From Poindextera sp036272595 (GTDB taxonomy: Bacteria; Pseudomonadota; Alphaproteobacteria; Caulobacterales; Caulobacteraceae): DNA of 64,000 bases. Below, one piece after another: positions 1-8,653 of this stretch. A program made the translations under genes and the position numbers. The stretch covers positions 1-64,000 of the forward strand of contig DATAYM010000017.1 of assembly GCA_036272595.1 (NCBI GenBank), read 5' to 3'. The first letter of the stretch is position 1, and each line of letters begins with the position of its first letter. The notes under the pieces were generated by a model. It ran no database searches, was not told where the DNA came from, and saw only the letters and a program-made list of their open reading frames with translations.

Positions 1-521
1 TGCGGCTTCTGCACCGGCTTGGGCACGATGTTGCGCGCCGGCATGGAGAAGAACTGGCCGTCGAAGCCGGGATAGGGGTCCATGGCCAGCATGTTGGCGC
101 ACTGCTCCACCGCCTCGCGCCAGGCGTTGCGCTTGTCCGCCAGCGGCACCCCGTAGCCGCCCAGCTCCAGTAGCGCCGAGCTTTCGCCGGTGCCCCACTC
201 CACCCGGCCTTTGGAAACCAGGTCGAGGGTGGCGATGCGCTCGGCGACGCGGGCCGGATGGTTGTAGCCCGGCGGCATCAGCACGATGCCGTGGCCAAGC
301 CGGATCTGCTTGGTGCGCTGCGAGCAGGCGGCCAGGAAGATCTCCGGCGCCGAGGAATGGGAATATTCCTCCAGGAAGTGGTGTTCGACCTCCCAGACAT
401 TGTCCAGGCCCAGCCTGTCGGCCAGTTCGACCTGGTCCAGCGCGTCCTGGAAGAGTTTCAGTTCGAGCCCTTCAGTCCAGGGCCGGGGCAGCTGATGCTC
501 GTAGAAAATGCCGAACCGCAT
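1..521 (-). CDS. LLM class flavin-dependent oxidoreductase (luciferase-like), 3' end cut by window edge
   Basis: About 173 residues are visible, beginning MRFGIFYEHQLPRPW and running off the left edge. The sequence reads as a luciferase-like TIM barrel that uses reduced flavin: an N-terminal FGIFYEHQ strand, the segment DNVWEVEHHFLEEYSHSSAP, and the G-HGIVLMPPGYNHPARVAERIATLD stretch typical of the family. The start is fixed by GGGAGA about 8 bases upstream. It lies 32 bases downstream of the MATE gene on the same strand, so the two may be co-transcribed. The substrate cannot be told from sequence; roughly half of the usual protein is missing from the window. Confidence 0.85.
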   Translation of the reverse strand, partial: MRFGIFYEHQLPRPWTEGLELKLFQDALDQVELADRLGLDNVWEVEHHFLEEYSHSSAPEIFLAACSQRTKQIRLGHGIVLMPPGYNHPARVAERIATLDLVSKGRVEWGTGESSALLELGGYGVPLADKRNAWREAVEQCANMLAMDPYPGFDGQFFSMPARNIVPKPVQKP

Positions 522-553
522 GGGAAAATCTCCCGGTTTTCAGATCCAAATCG

Positions 554-2092
554 TCAGGACACCGCGACCGGCCTTCCGACGGGCTGCGCCGGCGGGGCGT
601 CGTCGTCCTCGTGCGGGTCCATCTGCGGCGTCGAAAGCGGCGTGTCCGGAACAGACCCGCCCGCTTCCGGCGTGATCAGGCGCACCTTCCGCCAGCCGCC
701 GAACTTGTAATAGAGGGCCGACAGGATGCTCGACGTCAGGGTGCCGAGCGGGAAGCTCCACCAGATCGCCTCGGCGCCGTAATGGCGCGTCATCACCGCC
801 GCGAACGGCACGCGGATGACCAGCATGGAGAACACCAGGATGGCCAGCGGCGGCCAGACGGCGCCGGTGGAGCGGACGATGCCGGTCAGGGCGAAGGTGG
901 CGTTGAACAGCACGAAGGCCCAGAGCACGGTCTGGTTGATGTGCAGGGCGATGGGAATGGTCGGCGAGCCCATCGGCAGGAAGATGTAGAGCGGCAGCGG
1001 GCCCAGCAGGTAGATGACCACCGCGATCGAGCCGGTCACCGCCAGGCTGCAGGCGAGGCCGACGCCGGCGATCTTCGAGACCCGGTCCCAGCGGCCCGCG
1101 CCGACGTTCTGGCCCGCCATGGAGGAGACCGAGGCGCCGACCGCCATGCCGGGCATCTGGATGTAGTTCCAGACCTGCTGGGCGCCGACGAAGGCGGCCG
1201 AGGTGACGGCGCCATAGCCGTTGACGAAGCCGAGCATGACCATCGAAGCGCCGGACATGACGAACATCTGCAGGCTCATCGGCAGGCCGCGCACCAGCAG
1301 CGGACGCAGGATGCGCCAGTCCGGCATGAGCAGGCCCAACTCGTGCGGCCGCAGCATCAGGACGCTGTGCTTGCGGTAGAGGTAGATGAGCAGCAGCAGC
1401 AGCGATACGCCCTGCCCGATCAGGGTCGAGGTGGCCGAGCCGGCGATGCCCAGCTTCGGAAACGGCCCGATCCCCGCGATCAGCAGGGGGTTGAGGATCA
1501 CATCAAGAACCACCGCCAAGGCCATGAAGTAGAACGGTGTTCTTGAATCCCCCGCGCCGCGCTGGGCCATCTGGATGAACATGAAGAAGTACATGAACGG
1601 CATCGCCGAGAAGACGATGCGCAGATAGATGATCGCCTCCGCCCTGGCCGCCGCGGGGGTGCGCATGGCGGTGAGGATGTGCGGCGCGAAGGTCCAGCCC
1701 AGGAAGGCGAGGATCACCGACAGCACGAAGAAGAACGAGATCGCCGTGCCCATGACCCGCTTGACCATGCGCAGGTCGCCGGCCCCGACCGACTGGGCGA
1801 TCAGGATGTTGGCGGCCATGGTGGCGCCGAAGATGGCGCCCTGCGCCAGGAAGCCGATCGCGTTGGAGTTGCCGATGGCGGTGATGGCGGTGACGCCGAG
1901 CAGATGGGCGACCCAGAACTGGTTCGCGGTCAGGTTCAGCGACTGCAGCACGTTGGTGCCCAGCAGCGGCAGCGAGAACATGATCAGCGTCTGGGTGATC
2001 GGCCCTTCGGTGAGGTCGCGCTTCAGGTGAGGAGCCCCGCCCCGCCGCTGAGTCGGGAATTCGGGCTCGGACATGACTTCGGAATCGGACAT
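554..2092 (-). CDS. MATE family efflux transporter
   Basis: Inner-membrane multidrug/toxin exporter of the MATE family, driven by a proton or sodium gradient. The protein is 512 aa if it starts at MSDSEVMSEPEF, the normal size for a 12-helix MATE protein. After a short charged N-terminus (LKRDLTEGPITQTLIMFSLP) it shows two six-helix halves, with family-like stretches such as NQFWVAHLLGVTAITAIGNS early and a second AGQNVGAGRWDR repeat in the C-half. No good ribosome binding site precedes position 2092, so a start at 2074 (MSEPEF) is also possible. A flavin oxidoreductase gene follows closely on the same strand. The exported compound is unknown. Confidence 0.9.
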   Translation of the reverse strand: MSDSEVMSEPEFPTQRRGGAPHLKRDLTEGPITQTLIMFSLPLLGTNVLQSLNLTANQFWVAHLLGVTAITAIGNSNAIGFLAQGAIFGATMAANILIAQSVGAGDLRMVKRVMGTAISFFFVLSVILAFLGWTFAPHILTAMRTPAAARAEAIIYLRIVFSAMPFMYFFMFIQMAQRGAGDSRTPFYFMALAVVLDVILNPLLIAGIGPFPKLGIAGSATSTLIGQGVSLLLLLIYLYRKHSVLMLRPHELGLLMPDWRILRPLLVRGLPMSLQMFVMSGASMVMLGFVNGYGAVTSAAFVGAQQVWNYIQMPGMAVGASVSSMAGQNVGAGRWDRVSKIAGVGLACSLAVTGSIAVVIYLLGPLPLYIFLPMGSPTIPIALHINQTVLWAFVLFNATFALTGIVRSTGAVWPPLAILVFSMLVIRVPFAAVMTRHYGAEAIWWSFPLGTLTSSILSALYYKFGGWRKVRLITPEAGGSVPDTPLSTPQMDPHEDDDAPPAQPVGRPVAVS

Positions 2093-2236
2093 GTATCTAT
2101 TGTAACGCCTGAATCGGATGATCCGGCCCCGCGGAAATGCGCGGGCGGCCGCTAGCAACTGAACGCCATTCACCGTTCCGAATAGCACCCGTTTCGCCGG
2201 GTGGCTACGCCGCCGGACCGGGTAAATCGCCGAAGA

Positions 2237-3763
2237 TCAGGCCGGGTGGATGACCGCGCCGGGTCCGTCGGCTGTCTCGAGACTGGCGTCGCCCGCCTCC
2301 TCCAGCGCCGCGGCGTCCTGCAGCCGTCTGAGGTTGTCCTCGTGCTGGCCACGATCGATGCGGTAGAACATCAGCGCGCTGGTCGAGCACAGGGTCAGCA
2401 CCGTGTAGGTCGGCAGGTAGATCAGGATCAGGTGCTTCAAGGTCTCGGCCGGGACCTGGCCCGGCCTTACGTGGGCCGGGAAAGCCACCGCGGCGAGCAG
2501 CAGTCCGGGGACCAGGGCGGCGAAGCTGGTGGAGATTTTCTGCACAAGCGATTCCGCCGCATAGAGCAGGCCCTCGGAGCGGCGGCCGGTCCGAAGCTGG
2601 CTCGCCTCGACCACGTCGGAGATCATCGACGAGACGATGATGAACCCGGTGGTCGCCAGCGCCGTTATCGCCATCCTGTCGACGATCAGCACCGGCAGGA
2701 CCCAGGGCGCGTGAGGCGGCATGAGGCCGAGCAGCCAGCCGCCGAGCGGGACCACGGTCGAGGCGATGGCCGTGAAGAAGACCACGAGGCAGGCGCGTTT
2801 CTTGTCGAGGGCTCGACCGATCACCGGCGCCAGCAAGACGCCGGCCAGGGCGGCCGGCAGCACCCACAGCCTCAGCACGAACAGCGCCTTCGAACCCAGT
2901 TCGAAGACATAGGTGTCGAAATAAAATCCGAGGCCGCCCGAAATGCCCACGGCGACCCCGAAAATGAGCGAGGACGAAGCCAGGGAGACGAAGTTGCGAT
3001 TGGAGAGCGCGGTGCCCATGACGCGGCCCATGGCCAGAAAATCGGTCTTCCGCCGCGGTGGGCGATGCAGATACGGGATGTAGCGCTGGGTGGCCATGGC
3101 CGAGGCGACCACCACGATGACGCTGATCACCGCGATGCTGACCGCATAGGGTGCGTAGCCCGCCCGGTTGAACTGGCCGAAGGCCTCGGTCCTGGTCGCG
3201 CGCAAGAAATAGCCGAACCCGAGCAGCGTCGCCACCAGGCCGCCGACGACGGTCTGGAACAGGAAGCGATAGCTCTGCACGGTCGTGCGTTCGTCGTAGT
3301 TTTGCGTCAGCTCGGGGGCCAGCGCCCTGGCCGGGATCTCGCAAAGGCTGCCGAACAGCCGCATGCCGAGGACCATCACCAGCAGGTACAGGAACACGGC
3401 CTGGTTCGACCACCCGTGCGGCGGCATGAACAAAAGCGCGAAGCAGATCGCCGCCGGCAGGATCGCCCCGTAGATGTAGGGATGGCGGCGCCCCCAGCGG
3501 GTATGGGTGTTGTCCGACATCTGGCCGACGACCGGATCCCAGAAGGCGTCGATGAAGATGGAAATGGCCAGGGCGGCGCTCACCCAGGGCGCCGGCAGGC
3601 CGACCAGCTGATTGTAGAAGATCAGCAACAGCCCGAGCAGCTGGGCCTGGGCGGCGGACCCCATGGCGCCCATGCCGTAGAAGAACTTGGTCGCTCGGGT
3701 CAGGGGCGGCCGCGTCGTCGGATCGGCGGCGTTTTGCGGATCGTGCGTGAGGCTCGCCGTCAC
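2237..3763 (-). CDS. MFS transporter of the GPH (glycoside-cation symporter) type
   Basis: Twelve-helix inner-membrane carrier, 508 aa from the GTG at 3763. The opening RATKFFYGMGAMGSAAQ, the DAFWDPVVGQMSDN segment and TRWGRRHPYIYG are hallmarks of the melibiose/GPH branch of MFS_2, which moves sugars or other small organics with a cation. An upstream TTG in the same frame (3814) is an alternative start, but GTG is preferred because a short leader ORF with a perfect ribosome binding site ends across it. It is transcribed away from the amidohydrolase gene, which may share its substrate; this link is only positional. Confidence 0.85.
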   Translation of the reverse strand: MTASLTHDPQNAADPTTRPPLTRATKFFYGMGAMGSAAQAQLLGLLLIFYNQLVGLPAPWVSAALAISIFIDAFWDPVVGQMSDNTHTRWGRRHPYIYGAILPAAICFALLFMPPHGWSNQAVFLYLLVMVLGMRLFGSLCEIPARALAPELTQNYDERTTVQSYRFLFQTVVGGLVATLLGFGYFLRATRTEAFGQFNRAGYAPYAVSIAVISVIVVVASAMATQRYIPYLHRPPRRKTDFLAMGRVMGTALSNRNFVSLASSSLIFGVAVGISGGLGFYFDTYVFELGSKALFVLRLWVLPAALAGVLLAPVIGRALDKKRACLVVFFTAIASTVVPLGGWLLGLMPPHAPWVLPVLIVDRMAITALATTGFIIVSSMISDVVEASQLRTGRRSEGLLYAAESLVQKISTSFAALVPGLLLAAVAFPAHVRPGQVPAETLKHLILIYLPTYTVLTLCSTSALMFYRIDRGQHEDNLRRLQDAAALEEAGDASLETADGPGAVIHPA

Positions 3764-3783
3764 GTGCCCGTCGACAGGCGCAT
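3760..3783 (-). CDS. Possible 7-residue leader ORF coupled to the MFS gene
   Basis: ATG at 3783 is preceded by AGGAGGT (3790-3796) with a 6-base spacer and encodes MRLSTGT followed by TGA. The stop overlaps the proposed GTG start of the GPH transporter (GTGA). The arrangement fits translational coupling or a regulatory leader peptide. A sequencing or frame error upstream of the transporter would give the same picture. Confidence 0.35.
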   Translation of the reverse strand: MRLSTGT

Positions 3784-4040
3784 CGCCCGACCTCCTGAAA
3801 ACCGACCCGGGCAACTGCGTCCGGATCCTTCCTCCCGATGATGGCGCGGCCCTTGCCGTGGCGGGGACCGTCCTTGTTGGATTCTAGCCTGGGGTATGTT
3901 TCCGGGGAGGTCAATCGCCCGACGCCCCCGTCCGGCGGGTTTGAAATTAAGCTTTTGTCAGGCCGCGCCAGGGAGGGGCATAGTCGGCGGATCGGCCCGC
4001 GACCGGCCGTGACAGCCGGCGCAAGCCCGGGAGGAAAACC

Positions 4041-5249
4041 ATGACCTACGCCCCAGCGGCCAGGCCCTATTACGACGCCGACAGCCACATCATGGAGCTG
4101 CCCGACTTCCTGAAGGCCTACGCCGATCCGAAGCTGCGCGAGCAGATCCCCGAGGTCAGCTATTCGGCCTCGATCGTCACCGACGAGGAGGTGGCGGTGA
4201 TCATGGCCCAGGGTGGCCGGCACAGCCCCGAGCATGTGGCGGCGCAGATCGCGCTGGGCGACAAGCTGATCGAATCCTCCAAGGAGATCCAGGCGCTGGG
4301 GGCCTTCGACAGCGCCGACCGGACCACGGCGCTCGACCTGCTGGGCTTCAAGAAGCAGCTGGTGTTCGCCACCCACAGCGTCGCCATGCCCTTCTCGGCC
4401 AGCTCCAAGCTCGACCGGACGCTGCGCTACGCCGCCGCCCGCGCGCACAACCGGCACATGGCCGACTTCTGCGTCGCCGACGATCGTCTGCTGGGCGTCG
4501 CCGTCGTGCCGCTGGACGAGCCGGACCTGGCGCTGGCCGAGCTCGACTTCGTGCTGGCCAGCGGGCTGAAGGCGGTCTGGGTGCCACACCGCCCCTGCGG
4601 CGACCGCTCGCCCGGCCACGTCGACCTCGACCCGTTCTGGGCCCGGCTGGCGGAAAGCGGCACGCCCTTCGTGCTGCACGTCGGCGGCGCGCCGCTGCAG
4701 CTGGCCAGGGCCTGGATGAACAACGGCCGGGCCCCGACCAAGGACTGGCTGGGCGGCGGCGAGAATCTGCGCACCAAGGACATCGCCCTGCTGCACGAGG
4801 GGCCAGAGGCCTTCCTGACCATGATGGTGCTGGACGGCGTGCTGGAGCGGCATCCGGACCTGCGCGGCGCCTCGGTCGAACTGGGCGCCGGATGGGTGCC
4901 GGAGCTGCTGCGGCGGCTGGACTGGGTGGTCAAGCACTGGAGCCGCAGCGACGCCAACCTGCAGGGCCTGAGCCGCACCCCGTCGCGGCAGATCACCGAC
5001 CAGCTGGCCTTCACCCCCTTCGTGTTCGAGGCGGTGGGCGACCTGATCGACCAGTCGAATCCCGACCTCTACCTGTTCTCCACCGACTATCCGCACATCG
5101 AGGGCGGCCGAAACCCGATCGGCCGGTTCGAGTCGGCGCTGGGCGAGCGCGGCGATGCGGTGCGGGAGAAGTTCTACGCCGAGAACTTCCTGCGCATCTT
5201 CCCGGGCGAGCGGGTCCACGCGTCCCGCCTGGAAGCCGCGAGCGCTTAG
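4041..5249 (+). CDS. Amidohydrolase family protein (metal-dependent TIM-barrel hydrolase)
   Basis: A 402-aa member of the amidohydrolase-2 superfamily (the ACMSD/decarboxylase-like branch). The N-terminal YYDADSHIMELPDFL carries the D-x-H metal motif, FVLHVGGAP the barrel histidine on the fourth strand, and LFSTDYPHIEGG the late aspartate/histidine motif used for catalysis. These enzymes hydrolyse or decarboxylate cyclic or aromatic acids with zinc or another divalent metal; the actual substrate is unknown. GGGAGGAAAACC gives a strong ribosome binding site. The gene converges on the ScfR-type regulator with a 4-base overlap of the two stop regions. Confidence 0.85.
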   Translation: MTYAPAARPYYDADSHIMELPDFLKAYADPKLREQIPEVSYSASIVTDEEVAVIMAQGGRHSPEHVAAQIALGDKLIESSKEIQALGAFDSADRTTALDLLGFKKQLVFATHSVAMPFSASSKLDRTLRYAAARAHNRHMADFCVADDRLLGVAVVPLDEPDLALAELDFVLASGLKAVWVPHRPCGDRSPGHVDLDPFWARLAESGTPFVLHVGGAPLQLARAWMNNGRAPTKDWLGGGENLRTKDIALLHEGPEAFLTMMVLDGVLERHPDLRGASVELGAGWVPELLRRLDWVVKHWSRSDANLQGLSRTPSRQITDQLAFTPFVFEAVGDLIDQSNPDLYLFSTDYPHIEGGRNPIGRFESALGERGDAVREKFYAENFLRIFPGERVHASRLEAASA

Positions 5250-6679
5250 GTCGCCGAGAACGGATAGGGCGAGATCGACTTGGCGAAGTCGTCGACGGTC
5301 AGGGTGCGGTTGATCGGCTCGGCGGCGCGCTGCGGACAGGCCGGCCGCTCACAGATGCGGCAGGCCGGACCGATGCCGACCGCGACCGGCGAGACCAGGT
5401 CCAGGCCGCGCGAATAGACCAGCCGGCTGGCGTATTTCAGCTCGCAGCCCAGCCCGACGGCCAGGTCGGAATCCTCCGTGGCGTAGGGCGCCGAGGCCCG
5501 CCGCACGGTCCTGGACAGGGTGAAATAGCGCGCCCCGTCCGGCGTCTCGACCACCTGGGTGATGATGCGGCCCGGGGTCTTGAAGCTCTGGTGCAGGTTC
5601 CAGCGCGGGCAGGTGCCGCCGAAGCGCGAAAATGGAAAGGCGGCGCTGGCGAAGCGCTTGGAGATGTTGCCGGCGGAATCCACCCGCAGCATGAAGAATG
5701 GGACGCCGCGCGCCCCCGGCTTGGCCAGGGTGGTCAGCCGGTGACAGGCCTGCTCGAAACTGACCCCGAACCGCGCACCCATCAGGCCGATGTCGTAGCC
5801 GCTGCGCTCGGCGGTGTCGTGGAAGGCGGCGTAGGGCATCAGGGCCGCCGCGGCCAGGTAGTTGGCCAGGGAGACCCGTAGCAGGCCGCGCGTCGGCGCG
5901 TCCGGCGGCTCGCCGCGGTCGGCGATGGCGTTGATGGCCTCGGCATGCTCGAGCAGGGCCAGCTGATAGGCCAGGGCGAAGGCGCGGCCGTGGGCGTCCA
6001 GCACCTCGGACAGGAAGAGCCGCTTGCGATGGTGGTCGTAGCGGCGCAGGGCGTCCGGCAGCACGTCCAGCGGCACGACGCGCACCTCGATCCTGTGCCG
6101 TTCGGCCAGCCGCTCGCGGGCGGCGGCGGTGAAGTCCTGCTCGGCGCTCATCGCCTCGGCGAGGCCCTCCCCGGCCTCCTCCAGCTCGGCGAAATAGTTG
6201 CGCTGGCCCTGGATGAAGTCGCGCACCCAGTCCGACGGCGTCATCGCCCCGCCGGCGAACGGCGTGTCCTCCGGCCGGTCATAGGCGTTCAGGCCCGCCA
6301 GGCTGCGACCGTCGAGATAGGCGCGGTAGAGCCGGGTGATGGCCTCCGCGACGCCGGGGGCGTTCTCGGCCACCTCGGTCAGCTCGTGGCGGGCGACCCC
6401 CAGGTCGCGGAACATCTGGTCGGCGAACACTTCGTTCAGTCCGGTGGCGCCGGACCCTTGCGCGTCGTTGGACAGCGAGCGCAGGTCGAGGTCGTAGGTC
6501 TCGGCCAGCCGCAGCAGCACCTGGGCGGTGACCGGCCGCTGGTTCCGCTCCAGCAGATTGAGGTAGCTGGCGGAAACGCCGAGGTCCTCGGCCATCCGCA
6601 ACTGGGTGACGCCGAGGTCGCGCCGCAGCCGCTTGAGCCGCGCGCCGAGGAACAGCTTCTTCTGACCGCCGATCGCCAT
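5246..6679 (-). CDS. ScfR/RamB-type transcriptional regulator (HTH-XRE, IrrE-like, DUF2083)
   Basis: 477 aa. Residues about 8-65 form an XRE helix-turn-helix (LGVTQLRMAEDLGVSASYLN). The middle has an IrrE-like region around residues 180-300. The C-terminal DUF2083 region carries cysteines in FGGTCPRW and in ACRICERPACPQR (C-x2-C-x4-C). The family includes regulators of short-chain acyl-CoA and glyoxylate-shunt genes (RamB, MccR, ScfR). It is divergent from isocitrate lyase across about 190 bases, which strongly suggests that it controls aceA and itself. The cysteine group might hold zinc or an iron-sulfur cluster; that is inference. Confidence 0.88.
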   Translation of the reverse strand: MAIGGQKKLFLGARLKRLRRDLGVTQLRMAEDLGVSASYLNLLERNQRPVTAQVLLRLAETYDLDLRSLSNDAQGSGATGLNEVFADQMFRDLGVARHELTEVAENAPGVAEAITRLYRAYLDGRSLAGLNAYDRPEDTPFAGGAMTPSDWVRDFIQGQRNYFAELEEAGEGLAEAMSAEQDFTAAARERLAERHRIEVRVVPLDVLPDALRRYDHHRKRLFLSEVLDAHGRAFALAYQLALLEHAEAINAIADRGEPPDAPTRGLLRVSLANYLAAAALMPYAAFHDTAERSGYDIGLMGARFGVSFEQACHRLTTLAKPGARGVPFFMLRVDSAGNISKRFASAAFPFSRFGGTCPRWNLHQSFKTPGRIITQVVETPDGARYFTLSRTVRRASAPYATEDSDLAVGLGCELKYASRLVYSRGLDLVSPVAVGIGPACRICERPACPQRAAEPINRTLTVDDFAKSISPYPFSAT

Positions 6680-6693
6680 TCGGTTGTCTTGTC

Positions 6694-6733
6694 ACAAATT
6701 TACAAAACTGCCTAGGTCTGGTTTGTACTAAAC
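6694..6733. promoter_or_regulatory. Probable operator region between the ScfR-type regulator and aceA
   Basis: The divergent intergenic region has two AT-rich boxes that stand out from the GC-rich surroundings: CACAAATTTACAAAA near 6694-6707 and the interrupted palindrome GTTTGTACTAAAC at 6721-6733. RamB-type regulators bind TTTGC/GCAAA-like boxes, so these are plausible sites for the adjacent regulator. Not a proven site. Confidence 0.4.
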
Positions 6734-6872
6734 GGCCTTTTCTGTCGCGCTTCGCAGGTGCGAAACACAGCCATTCGGTCTAGGTGAGGCTTGGTAGAAC
6801 ACGGCCTCGGCGCTGCGGCGCGCCCGGCCGCGCGTCAGTTGTGGATTTAAAGGCCGCCCAAGGACCTCGCCG

Positions 6873-8471
6873 ATGCCTTACGCCGAACAGACCGCCAAGC
6901 TGGACCAGCTCATCAAGAGCAAGAATGGAACCTGGGACGGCATCGACGCGGAAGCCGTGGCCCGCATGCGGCTGCAGAACCGCTTCCTCACCGGCCTGGA
7001 CATCGCCCGCTACACCGCCGGGGTCATGCGCAAGGACATGGCCGCCTATGACGCCGATCCGGCCAACTACACCCAGAGCCTCGGCTGCTGGCACGGCTTC
7101 ATCGCCCAGCAGAAGATGATCTCGATCAAGAAGCATTTCGGGACCACCCACGGCCGCTACATCTACCTGTCCGGCTGGATGGTCGCGGCGCTGCGCTCCG
7201 AGTTCGGCCCCCTGCCCGACCAGTCGATGCATGAGAAGACCTCGGTGCCGGCGCTGATCGAGGAGATCTACACCTTCCTCAAGCAGGCCGACGCGCGCGA
7301 GCTCGGCATGCTGTTCCGCGACCTCGACGCCGCCCGCGAGGCCGGCGACGCGGTGAAGGAAAAGAAGGTCCAGGGCCAGATCGACAACTTCCAGACCCAC
7401 GTCGTGCCGATCATCGCCGACATCGACGCCGGTTTCGGCAACGCCGAGGCCACCTATCTCCTGGCCAAGAAGATGATCCTGGCCGGCGCCTGCGCCCTGC
7501 AGATCGAAAACCAGGTCTCCGACGAAAAGCAGTGCGGCCACCAGGACGGCAAGGTCACCGTGCCGCACGAGGTCTTCCTGGCCAAGGTGCGCGCCTGCCG
7601 CTACGCCTTCCTGGAACTGGGCGTCGATGACGGGATCATCGTCACCCGCACCGACTCGCTGGGCGCCGGCCTGACCCAGCAGATCGCCGTCAGCCGCGAG
7701 CCCGGCGACATCGGCGACCAGTACAACAGCTTCCTGGACTGCGAGGAGGTCGCCCCCGGCGACGCCCGCAACGGCGACGTGATCATCAACCGCGGCGGCA
7801 AGCTCTTGCGGCCCAAGCGGCTGGCCTCCAACCTCTACCAGTTCCGCCCCGGCACCGGTGAAGACCGCTGCGTGCTCGACTCCATCACCTCGCTGCAGAA
7901 CGGCGCGGACCTGCTCTGGATCGAGACCGAGAAGCCCCACGTCGAGCAGATCGCCGGCATGGTCGACCGCATCCGCGAAGTCGTGCCGAACGCCAAGCTG
8001 GCCTACAACAACTCGCCGTCGTTCAACTGGACGCTGAACTTCCGCCAGCAGGTCTATGACGCCTGGAAGGCGGCCGGCAAGGACGTCTCGGCCTACGAGC
8101 GCGACGGCCTGATGAGCGTGGCCTATGACGAGACCGACCTGGCCGACGAGGCCGACGAGCGCATCCGCACCTTCCAGGCGGACGCGGCCAAGCGGGCGGG
8201 CATCTTCCACCACCTGATCACCCTGCCGACCTATCACACGGCAGCCCTCTCCACCGACAACCTGGCCCGCGAGTACTTCGGCAAGGAAGGCATGCTGGGC
8301 TACGTCAAGAACGTCCAGCGCGAGGAGATCCGCCAGGGCATCGCCTGCGTAAAGCACCAGAACATGTCCGGCTCCGACATCGGCGACGACCACAAGGAGT
8401 ACTTCGCCGGCGAAGCGGCCCTGAAGGCCGGCGGCGCCAACAACACCATGAACCAGTTCGCCGCCGAATAG
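6873..8471 (+). CDS. aceA: Isocitrate lyase
   Basis: Cleaves isocitrate to glyoxylate and succinate, the first step of the glyoxylate shunt, in the cytoplasm. The 532-aa length matches the long isocitrate lyase type of Pseudomonas aeruginosa rather than the 430-aa E. coli type. Visible landmarks are ADIDAGFGN (metal and substrate binding, residues about 182-190), the catalytic-loop motif DEKQCGH with Cys221, and YNNSPSFNW. It faces an ScfR-type regulator and is followed by a clear terminator, so it is probably monocistronic. Malate synthase G lies at 16254-18434, completing the shunt. Confidence 0.97.
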   Translation: MPYAEQTAKLDQLIKSKNGTWDGIDAEAVARMRLQNRFLTGLDIARYTAGVMRKDMAAYDADPANYTQSLGCWHGFIAQQKMISIKKHFGTTHGRYIYLSGWMVAALRSEFGPLPDQSMHEKTSVPALIEEIYTFLKQADARELGMLFRDLDAAREAGDAVKEKKVQGQIDNFQTHVVPIIADIDAGFGNAEATYLLAKKMILAGACALQIENQVSDEKQCGHQDGKVTVPHEVFLAKVRACRYAFLELGVDDGIIVTRTDSLGAGLTQQIAVSREPGDIGDQYNSFLDCEEVAPGDARNGDVIINRGGKLLRPKRLASNLYQFRPGTGEDRCVLDSITSLQNGADLLWIETEKPHVEQIAGMVDRIREVVPNAKLAYNNSPSFNWTLNFRQQVYDAWKAAGKDVSAYERDGLMSVAYDETDLADEADERIRTFQADAAKRAGIFHHLITLPTYHTAALSTDNLAREYFGKEGMLGYVKNVQREEIRQGIACVKHQNMSGSDIGDDHKEYFAGEAALKAGGANNTMNQFAAE

Positions 8472-8497
8472 CGCGCAGGACGGACCACAAAACTGGC

Positions 8498-8530
8498 GGC
8501 CCGGAGCACCCCTCCGGGCCGTCTTCGTTT
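8498..8530 (+). terminator. Rho-independent terminator of aceA
   Basis: GGCCCGGAG (8498-8506) and CTCCGGGCC (8512-8520) form a perfect 9-bp stem with a 5-base loop, followed by GTCTTCGTTT. It lies 27 bases after the aceA stop. Confidence 0.75.
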
Positions 8531-8643
8531 ATCCGCTCATCCCGCGCACGCGGGATCCAGGTTTTGAACCACCAAGCACGCCAAGCACGCCAAGGGTCAG
8601 AGCTGACCTGGTCCTTCTTGGTGTGCTTGGTGTGCTTGGTGGT
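8531..8643. repeat. Composite hairpin repeat, copy 1 (REP-like block plus 27-bp-arm hairpin)
   Basis: Begins ATCCGCTCATCCCGCG followed by CGCGGGATCCAGG (a small palindrome). Then come two 27-base inverted arms, 8568-8594 and 8617-8643, built of CCAAGCACG-type 9-base units. The arms differ only at two positions, which would form G-U pairs in RNA. The same architecture with diverged sequence is present at 46190-46344, so this is a dispersed element and not a gene-specific structure. Confidence 0.75.
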
Positions 8644-8653
8644 CGATCTTCGG

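Noticed and set aside
2205..5219. 1004-codon open frame on the minus strand
   Set aside because: It runs across the GPH transporter and antisense to the amidohydrolase; proteins in other frames have clear family motifs and this one has none. Long shadow frames are common at this GC content.
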